From the NCBI GenBank assembly GCA_963691655.1, contig OY829327.1:53766079-53830078 (forward strand): a stretch of DNA of 64,000 nucleotides. The letters run 5' to 3'. Numbering within the stretch: the first letter of the stretch is position 1; each line of letters begins with the position of its first letter. The notes beneath the pieces are model-generated. The model was not told the origin of the DNA. It was given only the letters and a program-made list of their open reading frames with translations, and searched no databases. Origin of the DNA: Toxonevra muliebris. Lineage: Eukaryota > Arthropoda > Insecta > Diptera > Pallopteridae. Below, in pieces: positions 63,153 through 64,000 of this stretch. Both the position numbers and the translations under genes were made by a program.

Positions 63153-64000
63153 CGTACACTGGCGTTCACGAAAACTGACTACTTTGCAAAACTGCTGAAA
63201 TTTCTGTAAAATTCCCTAATTTAGCCCAAATTTCCCTTCCTTTGTAAAAGAGATTCACTTGTTTATATTTTAAGAATATATTTAAGTGGAATGCACCATT
63301 TTTTATTGCGTTTTTTTTTGCGAGAAGAAGAATTTTTGAAGAAGTGCACACCTGCAAAGTATAAACTATTGTCGCGCCACCAAAAGGTCGAAATTTTTGT
63401 TCTTACGGATCAAAGAGTGTCATAAAGTCAAATACGAAATCTGATGCCGAGATTCGATTGCTGTTAGACTGATCCAGAAAAAGGCAATTCGAACCCGTTT
63501 GAAATCAAACACGAGAGCAAATGGCATAACCCGAAGGATATGCTTAAAAGTACAGTCACAATAAGGACTGAGCTAAAGAGATATTATAACGTGTATATAA
63601 GTGTCGAAACCTTACGCAGAAGGCAATGAGAGTTCGGTTATTGACGAAATGAATGGCGACAAATCGCCTGGCATGGAATGAACACTACAGCAATTGAATT
63701 CCGGAAGACAGGTTAAGTTATATGATCAGACAAATCAAACTAAATTAGCTATGAGCAGATAATTTTCAGATGGGGAGCGATATAAGGTTAACTGTGTAGC
63801 GAAATTAGTAACTTTTCAACAAAGTCAGATGGATGTGGTTCTCTTACTATATCCTGTGTCCCTTATACCATATTGAAGCGACTGTGAACGCTCAAAAGTA
63901 TGGGTAAATTTTTAGAGAGCACTTCCGGTAAGCCATTGAGGGGCACTTTTGTATATTAATGGCGTTGGCACATGGCACAAAAGGGCGACTTTTGAGCCAT
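63153..64000 (+). mobile_element. Tc1-like element, 5' part, running off the window
   Basis: TACACTGGCGTTCACGAAAA at 63153 with CTGACTACTTTGCAAA has the look of a Tc1-type inverted end reading inward, with TA at its border. From 63390 degraded frames give VEIFVLTDQRVS and then TIRTELKRYYNVYISVETLR with RRQ (63555-63620), similar to the second helix-turn-helix of Tc1 transposases. The element continues past 64000; the DDE core is not seen. Confidence 0.45.

Overview
The window looks like AT-rich intergenic or intronic chromatin from an insect, most likely a higher dipteran; a tephritid-type fly is plausible but not proven. The evidence is short 63-66 nt candidate introns with GT-AG ends, TATA/Inr-type promoters, TATG/TACA microsatellites, Tc1, piggyBac, gypsy, LOA and RTE-type relics, and tRNA-derived SINEs. 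There are no prokaryotic operons, rRNA or intact long host genes. Host coding signal is limited to one orphan first exon of an SLC17/phosphate-cotransporter-like protein (about 5.8-6.1 kb, minus), one small two-exon secreted-peptide gene (57.2-57.6 kb, minus) and a candidate mini first exon at 7.9 kb. A candidate 5'UTR exon lies at 23.7-24.6 kb.

Layout. 0-9 kb: a SINE, a decayed LOA-type LINE (1.0-3.4 kb), a DNA-transposon derivative with long inverted ends (4.6-5.6 kb), the SLC17 exon and a second LINE 3' half (8.1-9.1 kb, minus). 10-21 kb: two more terminal-inverted-repeat elements, a 1.18-kb piggyBac-type element with TTAA duplications, three SINEs and a dead piggyBac transposase (20.4-21.0 kb). 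25-27.3 kb: a dead Tc1-like transposase abutting LINE fragments. 29-33.2 kb: a decayed gypsy-type LTR retrotransposon (gag-PR-RT-RNaseH-IN, minus). 35.7-40.5 kb: LINE reverse transcriptases and a gypsy-type integrase, partly fused into chimeras.

41-54.5 kb holds the most notable object. A LINE is split by a 9,697-bp insertion (41665-51361) bounded by a perfect 9-bp target-site duplication (CTGTCCCTG) and short terminal inverted repeats. Inside it, two opposed arrays of about 17 copies each of a 173-bp tandem repeat form 2.9-kb arms around a 2.4-kb unique-looking loop. Joining the flanks through one copy of the duplication restores the LINE reading frame. This architecture matches Foldback-like elements, but the monomer is satellite-sized, and I do not recognise the family. 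The two arms share at least one monomer with the same private variants, and the right arm contains a 346-bp dimeric higher-order repeat. A transcript through it would be a very long hairpin, a possible source of endogenous siRNA.

54.5-64 kb: more LINE pieces in both orientations, the small secreted-peptide gene, an RTE-type LINE tail, a 200-bp imperfect hairpin, a degenerate CAGACCAAAA-type repeat field and Tc1-like remnants running off the end. Nearly all transposon reading frames are broken, so the window is a graveyard of nested elements from which relative insertion order can be read. The features do not form a functional pathway together; the biology here is that of repeats and genome defence.
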